From assembly GCA_942493145.1 (NCBI GenBank), contig OW818679.1:62001-126000 (forward strand): DNA of 64,000 nucleotides, in the 5' to 3' direction. The notes under the pieces are model-generated. The model saw only the letters and a program-made list of their open reading frames with translations. It made no database searches and was not told where the DNA came from. Shown piece after piece: positions 27,067 through 36,074 of this stretch. How positions within the stretch are numbered: position 1 is the stretch's first letter; every line of letters begins with the position of its first letter. This DNA is from ENR-C20 sp942493145. Its GTDB lineage: Bacteria > Bacillota > Clostridia > Acetivibrionales > DTU013. A program made the position numbers and the translations under genes.

Positions 27067-29475
27067 TCAAACAGTTGTGTCTTCAAGAAGCTGTGTTTTT
27101 TCGCGGTGATAATACAGGAAAAGCCTGTGAAGCGGACGTGTCATTGCGACATAAAGCAGCTTGACGTCAAGGTCCTGATGTCTGTATATATCGCTTTCTG
27201 CATCAGGAATGAAGACCGCATCAAATTCGAGGCCTTTGGATAGATATGAGGGGACAATGATGATACCTTTCCGGTAAACATCCTCTTTTCCGGTCAGCAG
27301 CCAGACGCCATCCAGTACTTTTGACATTGCTGAATAAACTATCTTGCAGGTTTCCATGGTTTTGCAGATAACGGCCATGGACTGGAAGGACTCCAATTTT
27401 AATGCCCCGGCCTTTTCTATAATATCTTCGATGATACTGTTGAAGGAATTCTTCTTTATGATTTCCACCTTTTCGCCGTGACGGATCACAGGCTTTGCCT
27501 TTAAGGCTTTATGACCTGTAACCTTGTCGATGACATTATTTGCAGCTTCCATTATTTCCACGGTGGTCCTGTAGCTTTGCTCAAGAGTCAGGAAATCATT
27601 TCGCCTGTCACTGAACACATTGTCGGTGATGTCATTCCAGTCCCGTATGCCTCTGTATGAATGAATACCCTGGTTCAGGTCACCCATTATTGTAAAGGAA
27701 CTGTCCTTAACGATCTTTTTAAGCGTGAATATCTGGAAAGCGCTGAAATCCTGCGCTTCATCGATTACTATGTGCCTCACGGGAATTTTTTCATCGATGC
27801 CATAAATGCAGTATTTCAAATATACAATGGGTGCAAGATCTTCGATTTCAAGGTGTCCGGAAGCGATGACAGCATTGGAGTGATCGCATATATACCGGTA
27901 CAGGTCGCCGTTTGTATCACCGGAAGAGGCAATAGCGCCGGCATCAGCATCAGCGGCAACACCGGCGGCAACAGAATCAGCGTCAGAGGCAACACCGGCG
28001 GCAACAGAATCAGCGTCAGAGGCAACACTGGCGGCCTCTGCAGCCAGTTTGGCGAACAATGCCACATCCTTCAAAAGCGCCTTATAGTACTCAAAGGGGC
28101 TTAGTTTGGAGATCTTTCCGATATAGTCCTTAACAGCCTTTTTCGAAATTATCTCAAGGTTATCAATTGAGGCGATCCTGTCGTCGATTGCCTTTGTAAT
28201 GAGCCGCTGCCTCTCATCTCCCTCGGGAAGCGTTTCTTTGTAGCCTGTGACAAGCTTGTCGCTCTCATCGTAAAAACGGTTTATTAAGGTGTTCTTTTGT
28301 TGCTTTATCCTTGTAGACAGGCTCTTCTTTATTTCATCCACCCTGCGGGCAAAGGGCCACATTCTATACTGTGTAACAAAAAACTCCCTGAGCTCTTTAT
28401 AAGTGAATATTGTTTTTGAACCTATCTTGAAATCCTCATGGGGAATGAAATTCTCTTCAACAATCTTCAGGTAGGAATCCAAAAACGTTTTAATCTGCAT
28501 GGAGGTTTTGAATTCGGCACATCTCCGAGAAAGCTCCAGTGTCTTTTCTTCACTGGGGTTGGAAGCGGGCTTGAGCAATCCGATGAGCTTTTCATTGGGA
28601 TCGGTCAGCTTGAACTTCTTTCCGATAAGATCCTGGGCAAATTCCTCAAAGGTGGTCTGCCTGACTTTTTCGACGCCCAATTCCGGAAGCACCTCGGAAA
28701 TATAGTTGAGGAACAGCTTGTTGGGTGCCACGATCATGAAGTTTTCGGGCTGAAAGGACTTTTCATAGTTATATATCAAATATGCAATTCTGTGGAGTGC
28801 AATGGTTGTCTTGCCGCTTCCGGCCGCACCCTGCACAATGAGGGGTTTCCACATGTCCGCTCTGACGATGGCGTTCTGTTCCGCCTGTATGGTTGAGACT
28901 ATCTCTTTAAGTCTGTTGTCTGCATTTGCACCGAGGAAATTCTGTAGAAAATCGTCGTTGGTGGTTATATCTATATCAAAAATCTCTTTTAACTTTCCAT
29001 CATCAATTGTGAACTGCCTTTTAAGGCTGAGTTCTCCGGAAATATTTCCATCAGGGCAATCATATGCGGCCTCTCCGAGCCGTCCTTCATAATAGAGGTT
29101 GGCCACCGGTGCACGCCAATCGACGATAATCAACTTCTGATCCTCGTCCCTTATGAGAGACATTTTACCTATATAAAGCTTCTCGGCATTACTTCCGGGT
29201 TCGGCGAAATCAATCCTTGCAAAGTATGGCTTGCTTCTTGCTTTTATAAGGTTTTTCAGCTTTATATCCATTGAGCCCTGCAACAGGGAATTTACTGTAA
29301 TGTCAATGTAGCTCTGGCTGCTTTCAGCGTTAAAGTGCCTGCGTGCAGAATCAAGATTGACGTCAACTTTCGATTTCTTCTGTGCTGTAGCCTCAAGGCT
29401 TTTTTCCACATAACCAAGGGTGTAGCTGCACATTTCCAGCTCTTCACCGTATGCGGGGTGGTTTTGCGCGGGCAT
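27067..29475 (-). CDS. HelD-like superfamily 1 helicase (RNA polymerase recycling factor)
   Basis: 802 residues. The N-terminal DWRAPVANLYYEG (about 135) is the hallmark of HelD proteins. Motif I is QGAAGSGKTTIALHR (about 215), motif II VIDEAQDFS, motif III GDLNQGIHSYRG, and the end has SYLSKGLEFDAVFIPDAE and LLYVAMTRPLH. HelD removes RNA polymerase from stalled complexes in Firmicutes. The segment at about 485-520 is a low-complexity insertion (ASDADSVAAG units) encoded by a 33-bp repeat. ATG with GGAGGTGA upstream. A UvrD-type DNA helicase is excluded by the N-terminal signature. Confidence 0.9.
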   Translation of the reverse strand: MPAQNHPAYGEELEMCSYTLGYVEKSLEATAQKKSKVDVNLDSARRHFNAESSQSYIDITVNSLLQGSMDIKLKNLIKARSKPYFARIDFAEPGSNAEKLYIGKMSLIRDEDQKLIIVDWRAPVANLYYEGRLGEAAYDCPDGNISGELSLKRQFTIDDGKLKEIFDIDITTNDDFLQNFLGANADNRLKEIVSTIQAEQNAIVRADMWKPLIVQGAAGSGKTTIALHRIAYLIYNYEKSFQPENFMIVAPNKLFLNYISEVLPELGVEKVRQTTFEEFAQDLIGKKFKLTDPNEKLIGLLKPASNPSEEKTLELSRRCAEFKTSMQIKTFLDSYLKIVEENFIPHEDFKIGSKTIFTYKELREFFVTQYRMWPFARRVDEIKKSLSTRIKQQKNTLINRFYDESDKLVTGYKETLPEGDERQRLITKAIDDRIASIDNLEIISKKAVKDYIGKISKLSPFEYYKALLKDVALFAKLAAEAASVASDADSVAAGVASDADSVAAGVAADADAGAIASSGDTNGDLYRYICDHSNAVIASGHLEIEDLAPIVYLKYCIYGIDEKIPVRHIVIDEAQDFSAFQIFTLKKIVKDSSFTIMGDLNQGIHSYRGIRDWNDITDNVFSDRRNDFLTLEQSYRTTVEIMEAANNVIDKVTGHKALKAKPVIRHGEKVEIIKKNSFNSIIEDIIEKAGALKLESFQSMAVICKTMETCKIVYSAMSKVLDGVWLLTGKEDVYRKGIIIVPSYLSKGLEFDAVFIPDAESDIYRHQDLDVKLLYVAMTRPLHRLFLYYHREKTQLLEDTTV
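27937..28026. repeat. 33-bp tandem repeat inside helD
   Basis: 27961-27993 and 27994-28026 are identical 33-bp units; a truncated third lies at 27937-27960. Each full unit codes 11 residues (ASDADSVAAGV), so copy number changes keep the frame. Confidence 0.9.
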
Positions 29476-29546
29476 TACAGAATCACCTCCATATATATAG
29501 AGTTACATTTTAACTCAAATCCATATAAAAGAAAACGTTGGAATGA

Positions 29547-30113
29547 TTAAACCTCATCATACCTGAAGCAACTGGTGATATGGTCGTTGATCATGCCTAT
29601 GGCCTGCATGTGTGAATAGCAGATGGTCGATCCTACGAATTTAAAACCACGTTGGACCAGATCACGGCTGAACTTATCGGAAAGGGGGGTGCTCGCGGGA
29701 ACATCCTTTACTGTCTCCCAGGCGTTTCTTATGGGTTTGCCATCGACAAAGCCCCACATGTAACTGTCGAAGCTGCCATACTGCTGCTGGATCTTTAAAA
29801 AAGCCCTGGCATTGGTAACAGCGGCACCAATCTTCAAACGGTTCCTGATTATACCCGCGTTTGCGAGGAGCTGTGCAATTTTCTCGTCGTTATATTCAGA
29901 GATAAGGATAGGGTCGAAATTGTCAAATGCTTTTCGGTAATTTTCCCTCTTTTTAAGGATTGTAATCCAACTCAGACCAGCCTGGGCTCCCTCGAGTATG
30001 AGGAATTCAAAGAGAAGCCTGTCGTCATGTACAGGTTTACCCCATTCATTATCATGATAAGCAATATAGAGAGGGTCGGAACCGGCCCAGGGGCATCTTA
30101 TCAATTCACTCAT
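29547..30113 (-). CDS. tag: DNA-3-methyladenine glycosylase I
   Basis: 188 residues from ATG 30113, 10 bases after GAGGT; a longer in-frame start at 30146 overlaps the upstream gene and has no ribosome-binding site. RCPWAGSDPLYIAYHDNEWG is the conserved Tag N-terminus, with the zinc Cys; the catalytic region LEGAQAGLSWITILKKRENY and the end VGSTICYSHMQAIGMINDH contribute the remaining zinc ligands (C, H, H). It excises 3-methyladenine from DNA. It follows the transglutaminase gene by 13 bp. Confidence 0.95.
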   Translation of the reverse strand: MSELIRCPWAGSDPLYIAYHDNEWGKPVHDDRLLFEFLILEGAQAGLSWITILKKRENYRKAFDNFDPILISEYNDEKIAQLLANAGIIRNRLKIGAAVTNARAFLKIQQQYGSFDSYMWGFVDGKPIRNAWETVKDVPASTPLSDKFSRDLVQRGFKFVGSTICYSHMQAIGMINDHITSCFRYDEV

Positions 30114-30126
30114 AGTTTGGTCTACC

Positions 30127-31848
30127 TCACGAGTATTCAATATCAAACAGTCGGATCACGCCGAATTCAGTGTTTACGATATAGTAGAAGCCTGTAACTG
30201 TGTCACTTCCGTACATGACATCTGCAAAATCGGAATAGACAGCTGCTGAGTAATTGGAGACTTTGATTTCTATGTCGGTTTGCCGCAGCGCCATTGCTGA
30301 CAGCAGTGCATCGTTAAATTCGTAGATGTTATCAGCTACCAGGCCATTTTTATTGTAGTAGTTTTCATCAGAGCTGTTGCAAACGGGGTATGCTGTTGCA
30401 TCCCATTTGTGCTTTTTAGCAAGCTCTTTGTCTGTAACGTTGAAATAGTAGTGCGTAAGCATGCCGGAGCTATTTGCAATCACAGGGTCGTCGAAGGTTA
30501 CATCAAGATGATAGTAGCTTCCGTCAACCTTGACTATGTTCCAGGCATGTCCCTCATAAGTGCCTGAAGATCTGGACGATCCGGATACCACGATACATTC
30601 GAGCCCGGAAAGGTCGCTAAGCAGTTTCATGGCGTATGAATATCCCTGACATACGGCTGTGCCGAGTACAATGGTCCCGTAGGCAGAGAAGGAGTCGTCA
30701 GGTACATTCCCTTTAATGTAATCATCATAGTCATACTCAGTATTATTGACAAGATAGTCGTGGAGCACGAGCTCTTTATCATAGTCGGACATTCCCGTCC
30801 TGATATGGTTGACTACAATATAGCGGGCTTTATATATTGTTTCTTTATAGTTTTTCTTTTTGGTTTCAAATTCACTTTTGGTAAACCGGTATCCCAGAGT
30901 TAGTGTAAAAGAATCGCCATATGACTTGTATGACCATTGAGCCAGGATATTGTCAACACCGGTGCTCTTTGTAACAGCCGCTGACGCTTTTTCGCATACG
31001 CCTTCAAAATCCCCGAAGATATCACCGTTGTACTTACTTATATCTATGGTTATCTGAGTCTGGTATGTGTATATGGCTTTCCTAAGCAGCTTGAAAAGAT
31101 CGGAGCTGTTAGTGGAGATATAACCGTTACCTGTGACGGTTGTTGTATAGTCCTCGATATTTCCGTATTCAGCCTGAAGATCCGAGGTGAGGAGTCCGAG
31201 AACGGTTGCTGCAGGCTTGAAAATTGATTTTTCATCAGTGACAAGCTTGTCCAGCAGGGTTTTATTTGAGTCATTCAGTTTGACGGTTAGGGCATTGTAT
31301 GATATTTCTGTAAGATCATTCCTCAGGAAGGATTTGCTGCTATTCAGCAATTGGGCATCAGTACTGCTGAGCAGTTTGACCCGGACTGCCATTTCTATCG
31401 CCGCTGAATATGAGAAATCATTGCTTTTGTCATCATAACCCAGGGCTCTCAGCACAAAAGTAACATACTGCTGGCAGGACAAGGTCTGGTCTGAACCGAA
31501 AAGCGTAGGTTCATAGCCCGATGTGAGTCCTTTTGAATACATATAGCCGATATAGCTGTCCGCCCATTTGGGAACATCGGTAAAAGGATGACGGTAAGCT
31601 GCTGATGCTGCTTCGCTTTCTTTGCCAAGAAGTCGCAGCAACATAACAGCACCTTCAACCCTGGAGGGTGCACGTTCGAGTTCGAAGCCCTCGTTGGTGC
31701 CGTTGAAGATTCCTAATATCTTTAAATCCAGTGCCTTTTCGTAATTATCGTTATTGACCGCACTGGATGCATATGTATTACCGCCTTGAAGGATTAATGC
31801 CAGAAGCATTGCGGCTGCAAATACTGCAAGAGTAGCCGCCTTTTTCAT
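30127..31848 (-). CDS. Secreted SLH-domain protein with transglutaminase-like domain
   Basis: 573 residues, ATG 31848 behind AGGAGG. Signal peptide about 1-28. Residues 35-210 contain SLH-type modules (FTDVPKWADSYIGYMYSKGL and flanking degenerate ones). The C-terminal half has a transglutaminase/protease core: Cys in GTAVCQGYSYAMK, His in GHAWNIVK, Asp in YHLDVTFDDP, the Cys-His-Asp triad order. Such surface proteins may crosslink or cleave cell-wall-associated proteins; which one is not known. Followed by tag in the same direction. Its SLH modules are N-terminal, whereas in the FN3 protein they are C-terminal. Confidence 0.88.
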   Translation of the reverse strand: MKKAATLAVFAAAMLLALILQGGNTYASSAVNNDNYEKALDLKILGIFNGTNEGFELERAPSRVEGAVMLLRLLGKESEAASAAYRHPFTDVPKWADSYIGYMYSKGLTSGYEPTLFGSDQTLSCQQYVTFVLRALGYDDKSNDFSYSAAIEMAVRVKLLSSTDAQLLNSSKSFLRNDLTEISYNALTVKLNDSNKTLLDKLVTDEKSIFKPAATVLGLLTSDLQAEYGNIEDYTTTVTGNGYISTNSSDLFKLLRKAIYTYQTQITIDISKYNGDIFGDFEGVCEKASAAVTKSTGVDNILAQWSYKSYGDSFTLTLGYRFTKSEFETKKKNYKETIYKARYIVVNHIRTGMSDYDKELVLHDYLVNNTEYDYDDYIKGNVPDDSFSAYGTIVLGTAVCQGYSYAMKLLSDLSGLECIVVSGSSRSSGTYEGHAWNIVKVDGSYYHLDVTFDDPVIANSSGMLTHYYFNVTDKELAKKHKWDATAYPVCNSSDENYYNKNGLVADNIYEFNDALLSAMALRQTDIEIKVSNYSAAVYSDFADVMYGSDTVTGFYYIVNTEFGVIRLFDIEYS

Positions 31849-32023
31849 CAACTGTCCTCCTGTATTTTATTCTGCCAGGTTATTCTTTATTATTATAACA
31901 ATTCCAGTGACCTATTACAATTTCAAAAGTATTACAGATAAAAGACAAGGAAGAGTCAAATCAGACATTGTATTCAAAATAAGCCATTTATGGCTATCGG
32001 GCATGATTATATTGTGGGATATA

Positions 32024-32054
32024 TAAAATTAAAATGGCGGGAGGAACCCGCCAT
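32024..32054 (-). terminator. Terminator of the 49-residue membrane protein gene
   Basis: ATGGCGGG (32034-32041) pairs with CCCGCCAT (32047-32054). On the minus strand the stem is followed by TTTTAATTTT. Confidence 0.75.
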
Positions 32055-32083
32055 AATTATATTGGATGTATGTTTCAATGGAT

Positions 32084-32233
32084 TCAGCGATTGTCCTTGT
32101 AGCAGTCGTCCTTGTAGCAGTTGTCTTTGCCACCGCCGAAGATGCCGGGGAATATGAGTAGGACAACGATAATAATAACAACTATCCATATCCAGTCGAG
32201 ACCGAAAAAAAGGCCTCTGTCGTTTTCTGCCAT
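32084..32233 (-). CDS. 49-residue single-pass membrane protein with Cys-Tyr-Lys-Asp tail
   Basis: The minus strand opens with ATG 32233, 9 bases after AAGGAG, and reads MAENDRGLFFGLDWIWIVV, then a hydrophobic run IIIVVLLIFPGIFGGG and a tail with two CYKD repeats. One membrane helix is predicted, with the short charged tail outside or inside. Its own terminator follows. Similar tiny proteins, often lineage-restricted, occur in clostridia and may be spore-associated, but I have no direct evidence for this one. Confidence 0.7.
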   Translation of the reverse strand: MAENDRGLFFGLDWIWIVVIIIVVLLIFPGIFGGGKDNCYKDDCYKDNR

Positions 32234-32307
32234 GCTTCTCACTCCTTTCATATTATCAATTATGGATGCACATTATAAGCGTAGATATGTATGTAGCTGA
32301 GAAGTTA

Positions 32308-32332
32308 GCAGGCCATCCTCCGGATGGCCTGC
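32308..32332 (-). terminator. Hairpin after the 34-residue protein gene
   Basis: An 11-bp perfect stem GCAGGCCATCC/GGATGGCCTGC with a 3-base loop. The following minus-strand sequence (TAACTTCT) is only moderately T-rich. Confidence 0.5.
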
Positions 32333-32392
32333 AGCCGGTGTCATCCAATTAAACCGGCATCACTGAGAGCTCGGTGTCCCTGTGCCGTTTTG

Positions 32393-32497
32393 TTAGCATC
32401 CGCCATCATACGGATTAAAGAACAGAAGCAGGAATAAGATTATGAAGAACAAAATAGCGCAGTTGTCACCTAAAATTCCGCCAAACCTATCTGACAT
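32393..32497 (-). CDS. 34-residue hydrophobic protein
   Basis: ATG 32497 is 8 bases after AAAGGAGG and reads MSDRFGGILGDNCAILFF and on through a Phe/Leu/Ile-rich helix to FFNPYDGGC. This resembles the very short Gly/Cys-flanked hydrophobic proteins common in spore-formers (YjcZ-like). The excellent ribosome-binding site and downstream hairpin argue that it is translated. It is the second such gene in 450 bp. Confidence 0.65.
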   Translation of the reverse strand: MSDRFGGILGDNCAILFFIILFLLLFFNPYDGGC

Positions 32498-32753
32498 AGA
32501 AGCTGCCTCCTTTCAAACTGAGAGTTGACATAAATGTATTGCTTATTCAATCTATTCATCCACTGTGAGATTTGTTACTCAGTAGTATTATATTAATCCT
32601 GCGGAAACTGGTTACAAAATTCATACAAAACTTTACCATGCCGGACAGAGCATGAGGAACCTACGAAAGTTTCCTCACTGGTAATACAAAGTTTAGAGTT
32701 GACAGTGTACCAGTGCGCTGAAAACCGCAAACAAAATATAATAAAATTATAAA

Positions 32754-32782
32754 TTGACAAATAATGTAAGAATATATATAAT
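32754..32782 (+). promoter_or_regulatory. Consensus promoter of the Tad pilus operon
   Basis: A perfect TTGACA (32754-32759) and perfect TATAAT (32777-32782) with a 17-bp spacer, the only fully consensus sigma-A promoter I found here. It lies in the 308-bp stretch 32498-32805, otherwise without a gene, 24 bases before the ATG of tadZ. Confidence 0.85.
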
Positions 32783-32805
32783 ATAACACATAAGGAGTTG
32801 AATGG

Positions 32806-33969
32806 ATGACAAAAATCGACCTTGTTATAGCCGACAGAGATCCAAGATATGTGAAATCTCTGGAAAAGTACATAATGACAAATTATCCGTTGGACTTATC
32901 CATACATTCATTTTACAGTTTTGAAGATTTTGCTGCATTTTGTACCGGGATAGGAAAGGATACAAAAAGAAAACCGGACATAATGCTGGTGGGTTCCGAC
33001 TTTATACAAGCGGCAGAGCTAACTGAAAAGCCTGAGACTACGGGGAAGGATTGCATGGTGATTATGCTTTCTGAAGACAAGCTTTCCAGTAATAAATCCT
33101 CCGGTAAAAAGGCCTCCGGGCATATACCTTCCGGGCATACACCTTCCGGGCATACACCTTCCATATTCAAATACCAACATGCAGGGAGCATTATTTCAGC
33201 GCTTCTCGGTAAATATGCATCAATTGGAGGCTCAAGGGCGGACATAAAGGGTATGGGTGATACGATGGTGGTAACGTTCATTTCTGCAAATGGTGGTGGC
33301 GGCAGCTCAAGTCTTTCTGCCACGTGCAGCATTCTGGCATCCCAAAGGGGCATCAGGTCTTTCTATCTCAACCTCGAAGATATACCTTCCACTAAATCAT
33401 ATTTTAATGGTTCGGCTGAATGGGATTTTTCAAATGTAATCTATTACATTAAGGAGCGTGCGGAAAACCTTAATATAAAGCTGGAAGGCTCCTCCTGCAC
33501 CGATCCTGAAAGCGGGGTCAGATATTTCATACCTTCGGGAAACATCCGGGATATGGAGGAGCTTGGGTCGGAGGATATGGAGGTGCTCATAGACAGCTTC
33601 CGCGGGAATTCATCCCATGATGTTGTTTTTATTGACATACCGGGCAGATTGGATAAAAGGAATTCCGCAATTGTGATGAACAGTGACGTGATTGTCCAGC
33701 TCCATCTTCCAGGCGGGGAAGCAGCTCAAAAAAGCAGAGAGCTGTCCCGGGTAATCGAAGATCTCGGGAAATCCGGACCGTCATTATTTTCCGGGAGGAT
33801 AGTAAAAGTATTGAACAGATGCAAAGTCGGGGAGGAAATTAGCTTTGAGGATGGAGCCGACTTCAACTGCATAGTACATGAACAGGTAAAAGGTAAGGTG
33901 AAAGCAGGTTATGGTGAAATGAACCTGCTGCTGGACAGGATACTTGAGAAACAGGGGGCCATTAAATGA
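32806..33969 (+). CDS. TadZ/CpaE-like pilus localisation protein
   Basis: 387 residues. The N-terminal 110 resemble an atypical receiver (LVIADRDPRYVKSLEKYI), then a linker with SGHTP repeats (15-bp repeat at 33117-33160), then a MinD/ParA-like ATPase domain from about 150. The P-loop position reads SANGGGGSSSLS instead of KGGVGKTT: both lysines are missing. The Walker B-like VVFIDIPGRLD is present. TadZ/CpaE proteins position the Tad secretion machine at the pole. First gene of the operon, with the ATPase-like TadA/CpaF next. Confidence 0.8.
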   Translation: MTKIDLVIADRDPRYVKSLEKYIMTNYPLDLSIHSFYSFEDFAAFCTGIGKDTKRKPDIMLVGSDFIQAAELTEKPETTGKDCMVIMLSEDKLSSNKSSGKKASGHIPSGHTPSGHTPSIFKYQHAGSIISALLGKYASIGGSRADIKGMGDTMVVTFISANGGGGSSSLSATCSILASQRGIRSFYLNLEDIPSTKSYFNGSAEWDFSNVIYYIKERAENLNIKLEGSSCTDPESGVRYFIPSGNIRDMEELGSEDMEVLIDSFRGNSSHDVVFIDIPGRLDKRNSAIVMNSDVIVQLHLPGGEAAQKSRELSRVIEDLGKSGPSLFSGRIVKVLNRCKVGEEISFEDGADFNCIVHEQVKGKVKAGYGEMNLLLDRILEKQGAIK

Positions 33970-34041
33970 CAACCAGGAGAGGTGATATATGTGACAACCG
34001 GGAGAGGTGATATATGTGACAGCTGGGAAAGGGGACATAAA
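33967..34041 (+). repeat. Three 25-bp repeats at the tadZ-cpaF junction
   Basis: Units 33967-33991, 33992-34016 and 34017-34041 each begin TGACA and contain a purine-rich ribosome-binding-like core (GGAGAGGTGA or GGGAAAGGGG). Units one and two end ATATATG, so the sequence has ATG followed at once by TGA twice. A fourth partial unit is the start of the next gene (ATGACAACCGG). See findings. Confidence 0.9.
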
Positions 34042-35279
34042 TGACAACCGGAATCAGTGAACAGCTTGTGAGAGAAATAAGGAATGATGTGAGCAGAAGC
34101 ATGGATCTTAACAGGGAGACCAAGGATGAGGAAATCAGAGACCTATTGGTGAAGGCCGTTTTTGACAAAGCAAAATCCGTTCATATGAATGTCAGCGAAA
34201 AAAGGGAAATCGTTGAGGCTGTTTTTAACTCCATGAGGCGTTTCGACATTCTCCAGCCGATTCTCGACGACAAGACTGTCACAGAGATAATGGTAAACGG
34301 GCAGGATAAAATTTTTATTGAAAGGGAAGGACGGGTATCAAAGCTTGATATAGCATTTTCAGGAAGAGATAAGCTGGAGGATGTAATACAGATGGTAGTG
34401 GCAAAGGCCAACAGAACAGTCAATGAATCATCCCCGGTTGTAGATGCGCGGCTGCCTGATGGTTCACGGCTGAATGTAGTGCTTAACCCAATAGCCTTGA
34501 ATGGGCCTGTTATGACAATTCGGAAATTCCCGGCAGAGCCCTTGAGTATTCAAAAAATGTCCCGGATGGGAACCCTTTCGCAAGATGCGGTAGAAGCACT
34601 GGGTAATCTTGTTAGAGCAAAATACAATATTTTCATCTGCGGAGGGACGGGTTCGGGCAAGACTACGCTTCTTAACGCTCTTGCGGGTTTTATCCCGCCT
34701 GATGAAAGGATAATCACCATAGAAGATTCTGCCGAACTCCAGCTGACGGATGCGGTAAATATCGTAAGGATGGAGACCAGGGATGCAAATACTGAAGGGA
34801 AAGGCCAGATCACCATCAGGGATCTGATTCGGACATCCCTCAGGATGAGACCTGAAAGAATAGTGGTAGGAGAGGTCCGGGGAGCGGAAGCACTGGATAT
34901 GCTGCAGGCTATGAACACCGGACACCAGGGCTCGATGTCGACTGGTCATTCAAATTCAACCGGGGATAGCATATCCAGGCTTGAAACGATGGTCCTCGGA
35001 GCGGCGGCACTGCCGGTGGAAGCTATCAGACAACAGATAGCGTCGGCGATAGACATAATAATCCATATTTCCAGGATGAGAGACAAAACAAGAAAAATTC
35101 TGGACATTTCGGAGATAGCAGGAGTTGAAGATGGTAAGATCCTACTAAACAGGCTCTTTGAATTTGTCGAAGAGGGGGAGGATAAGACCGGGAAAATAAA
35201 TGGACGTCTTGTAAAAACGGGTAATCCGCTTATCCATACCCAAAAGCTTGCAATGGCAGGATGCAGATGGCGCCTATAG
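34041..35279 (+). CDS. CpaF/TadA-type secretion ATPase
   Basis: 412 residues. N-terminal N1 domain, then the family segment VTEIMVNGQDKIFIEREG, Walker A GGTGSGKT at 201-208, Asp box ITIEDSAELQL, Walker B-region RMRPERIVVGEVRGAEA and His box TGHQGSMSTGHSNS. This is the hexameric motor for assembly (and possibly retraction) of Flp/type IVb pili. The start codon lies in the last copy of the 25-bp junction repeat. Followed by tadB at 35301. Confidence 0.95.
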   Translation: MTTGISEQLVREIRNDVSRSMDLNRETKDEEIRDLLVKAVFDKAKSVHMNVSEKREIVEAVFNSMRRFDILQPILDDKTVTEIMVNGQDKIFIEREGRVSKLDIAFSGRDKLEDVIQMVVAKANRTVNESSPVVDARLPDGSRLNVVLNPIALNGPVMTIRKFPAEPLSIQKMSRMGTLSQDAVEALGNLVRAKYNIFICGGTGSGKTTLLNALAGFIPPDERIITIEDSAELQLTDAVNIVRMETRDANTEGKGQITIRDLIRTSLRMRPERIVVGEVRGAEALDMLQAMNTGHQGSMSTGHSNSTGDSISRLETMVLGAAALPVEAIRQQIASAIDIIIHISRMRDKTRKILDISEIAGVEDGKILLNRLFEFVEEGEDKTGKINGRLVKTGNPLIHTQKLAMAGCRWRL

Positions 35280-35300
35280 TGGAAAGAAAAGGGGTGAGTA

Positions 35301-36011
35301 ATGAAGAAAGCGTTATACATTGCCATTGCAGCAGCCGTCATATATGCGGTAGCATTTTTGTTCTACAGAAACCATATTCTGGCACTCTTTTTTACACCTC
35401 TTTCGCTGACTTATCCTTCCATAAGAAGGAAACAGGAAGCCGAACGGAACCGGAAGGAATTGAGCCTGCAGTTCAAGGACATGCTGTACTCCCTTTCTTC
35501 ATCCATATCCGCCGGAAAGACAATCGAAGCGGCTTTGAGGGATGTACAGAAGGATCTTGCGGTGCTTTATCCCGGCGCGGAAACGTCTATCCTCCTGGAA
35601 ATCGAAATTATGCTGAGAAGGCTCGAAATGAATGAGACGCTTGAAGCTGTGATAGCCGAGTTCGCCGAAAGGACGGACCTGGACGATATAAGGCATTTCT
35701 CAGATGTATTCAGGATAAGCAAACGCTCAGGCGCGAATCTTGTGGAGGTTATAAGGAATACGACCTCAATAATAAACGACAAGCTTGAGATTATGCAGGA
35801 GATAGACATGATGCTGGCTGAAAGGCGTTTTGAGCAGAGGGTGCTGAATATTATGCCTGTGTTGATGATCCTGCTTCTGTCACTGACTGCTCCGGATTAT
35901 TTGGAACCTGTATTTAAAACAACTGCCGGTATGGCAGTAATGACTGTTTCGATTGGATTGCTGGTGCTGGCATGGTTCATATCAAAGAAGATAACGGGCA
36001 TAAGGATATAA
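35301..36011 (+). CDS. TadB-like pilus assembly membrane protein
   Basis: 236 residues with two N-terminal and two C-terminal helices around a cytoplasmic T2SSF domain (FKDMLYSLSSSISAGKTIEA, DDIRHFSDVFRISKRSGANL). That is the inner-membrane platform of the Tad system, partner of TadC. GGGGTGA lies upstream of the ATG, 22 bp after cpaF. Shorter than proteobacterial TadB, as usual in Firmicutes. Confidence 0.88.
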   Translation: MKKALYIAIAAAVIYAVAFLFYRNHILALFFTPLSLTYPSIRRKQEAERNRKELSLQFKDMLYSLSSSISAGKTIEAALRDVQKDLAVLYPGAETSILLEIEIMLRRLEMNETLEAVIAEFAERTDLDDIRHFSDVFRISKRSGANLVEVIRNTTSIINDKLEIMQEIDMMLAERRFEQRVLNIMPVLMILLLSLTAPDYLEPVFKTTAGMAVMTVSIGLLVLAWFISKKITGIRI

Positions 36012-36074
36012 AAATGGTCTCAGGATAAGTCAGGGATTGAATTACGTAGATTATGGGCTGGAGACTGAGGGGAG

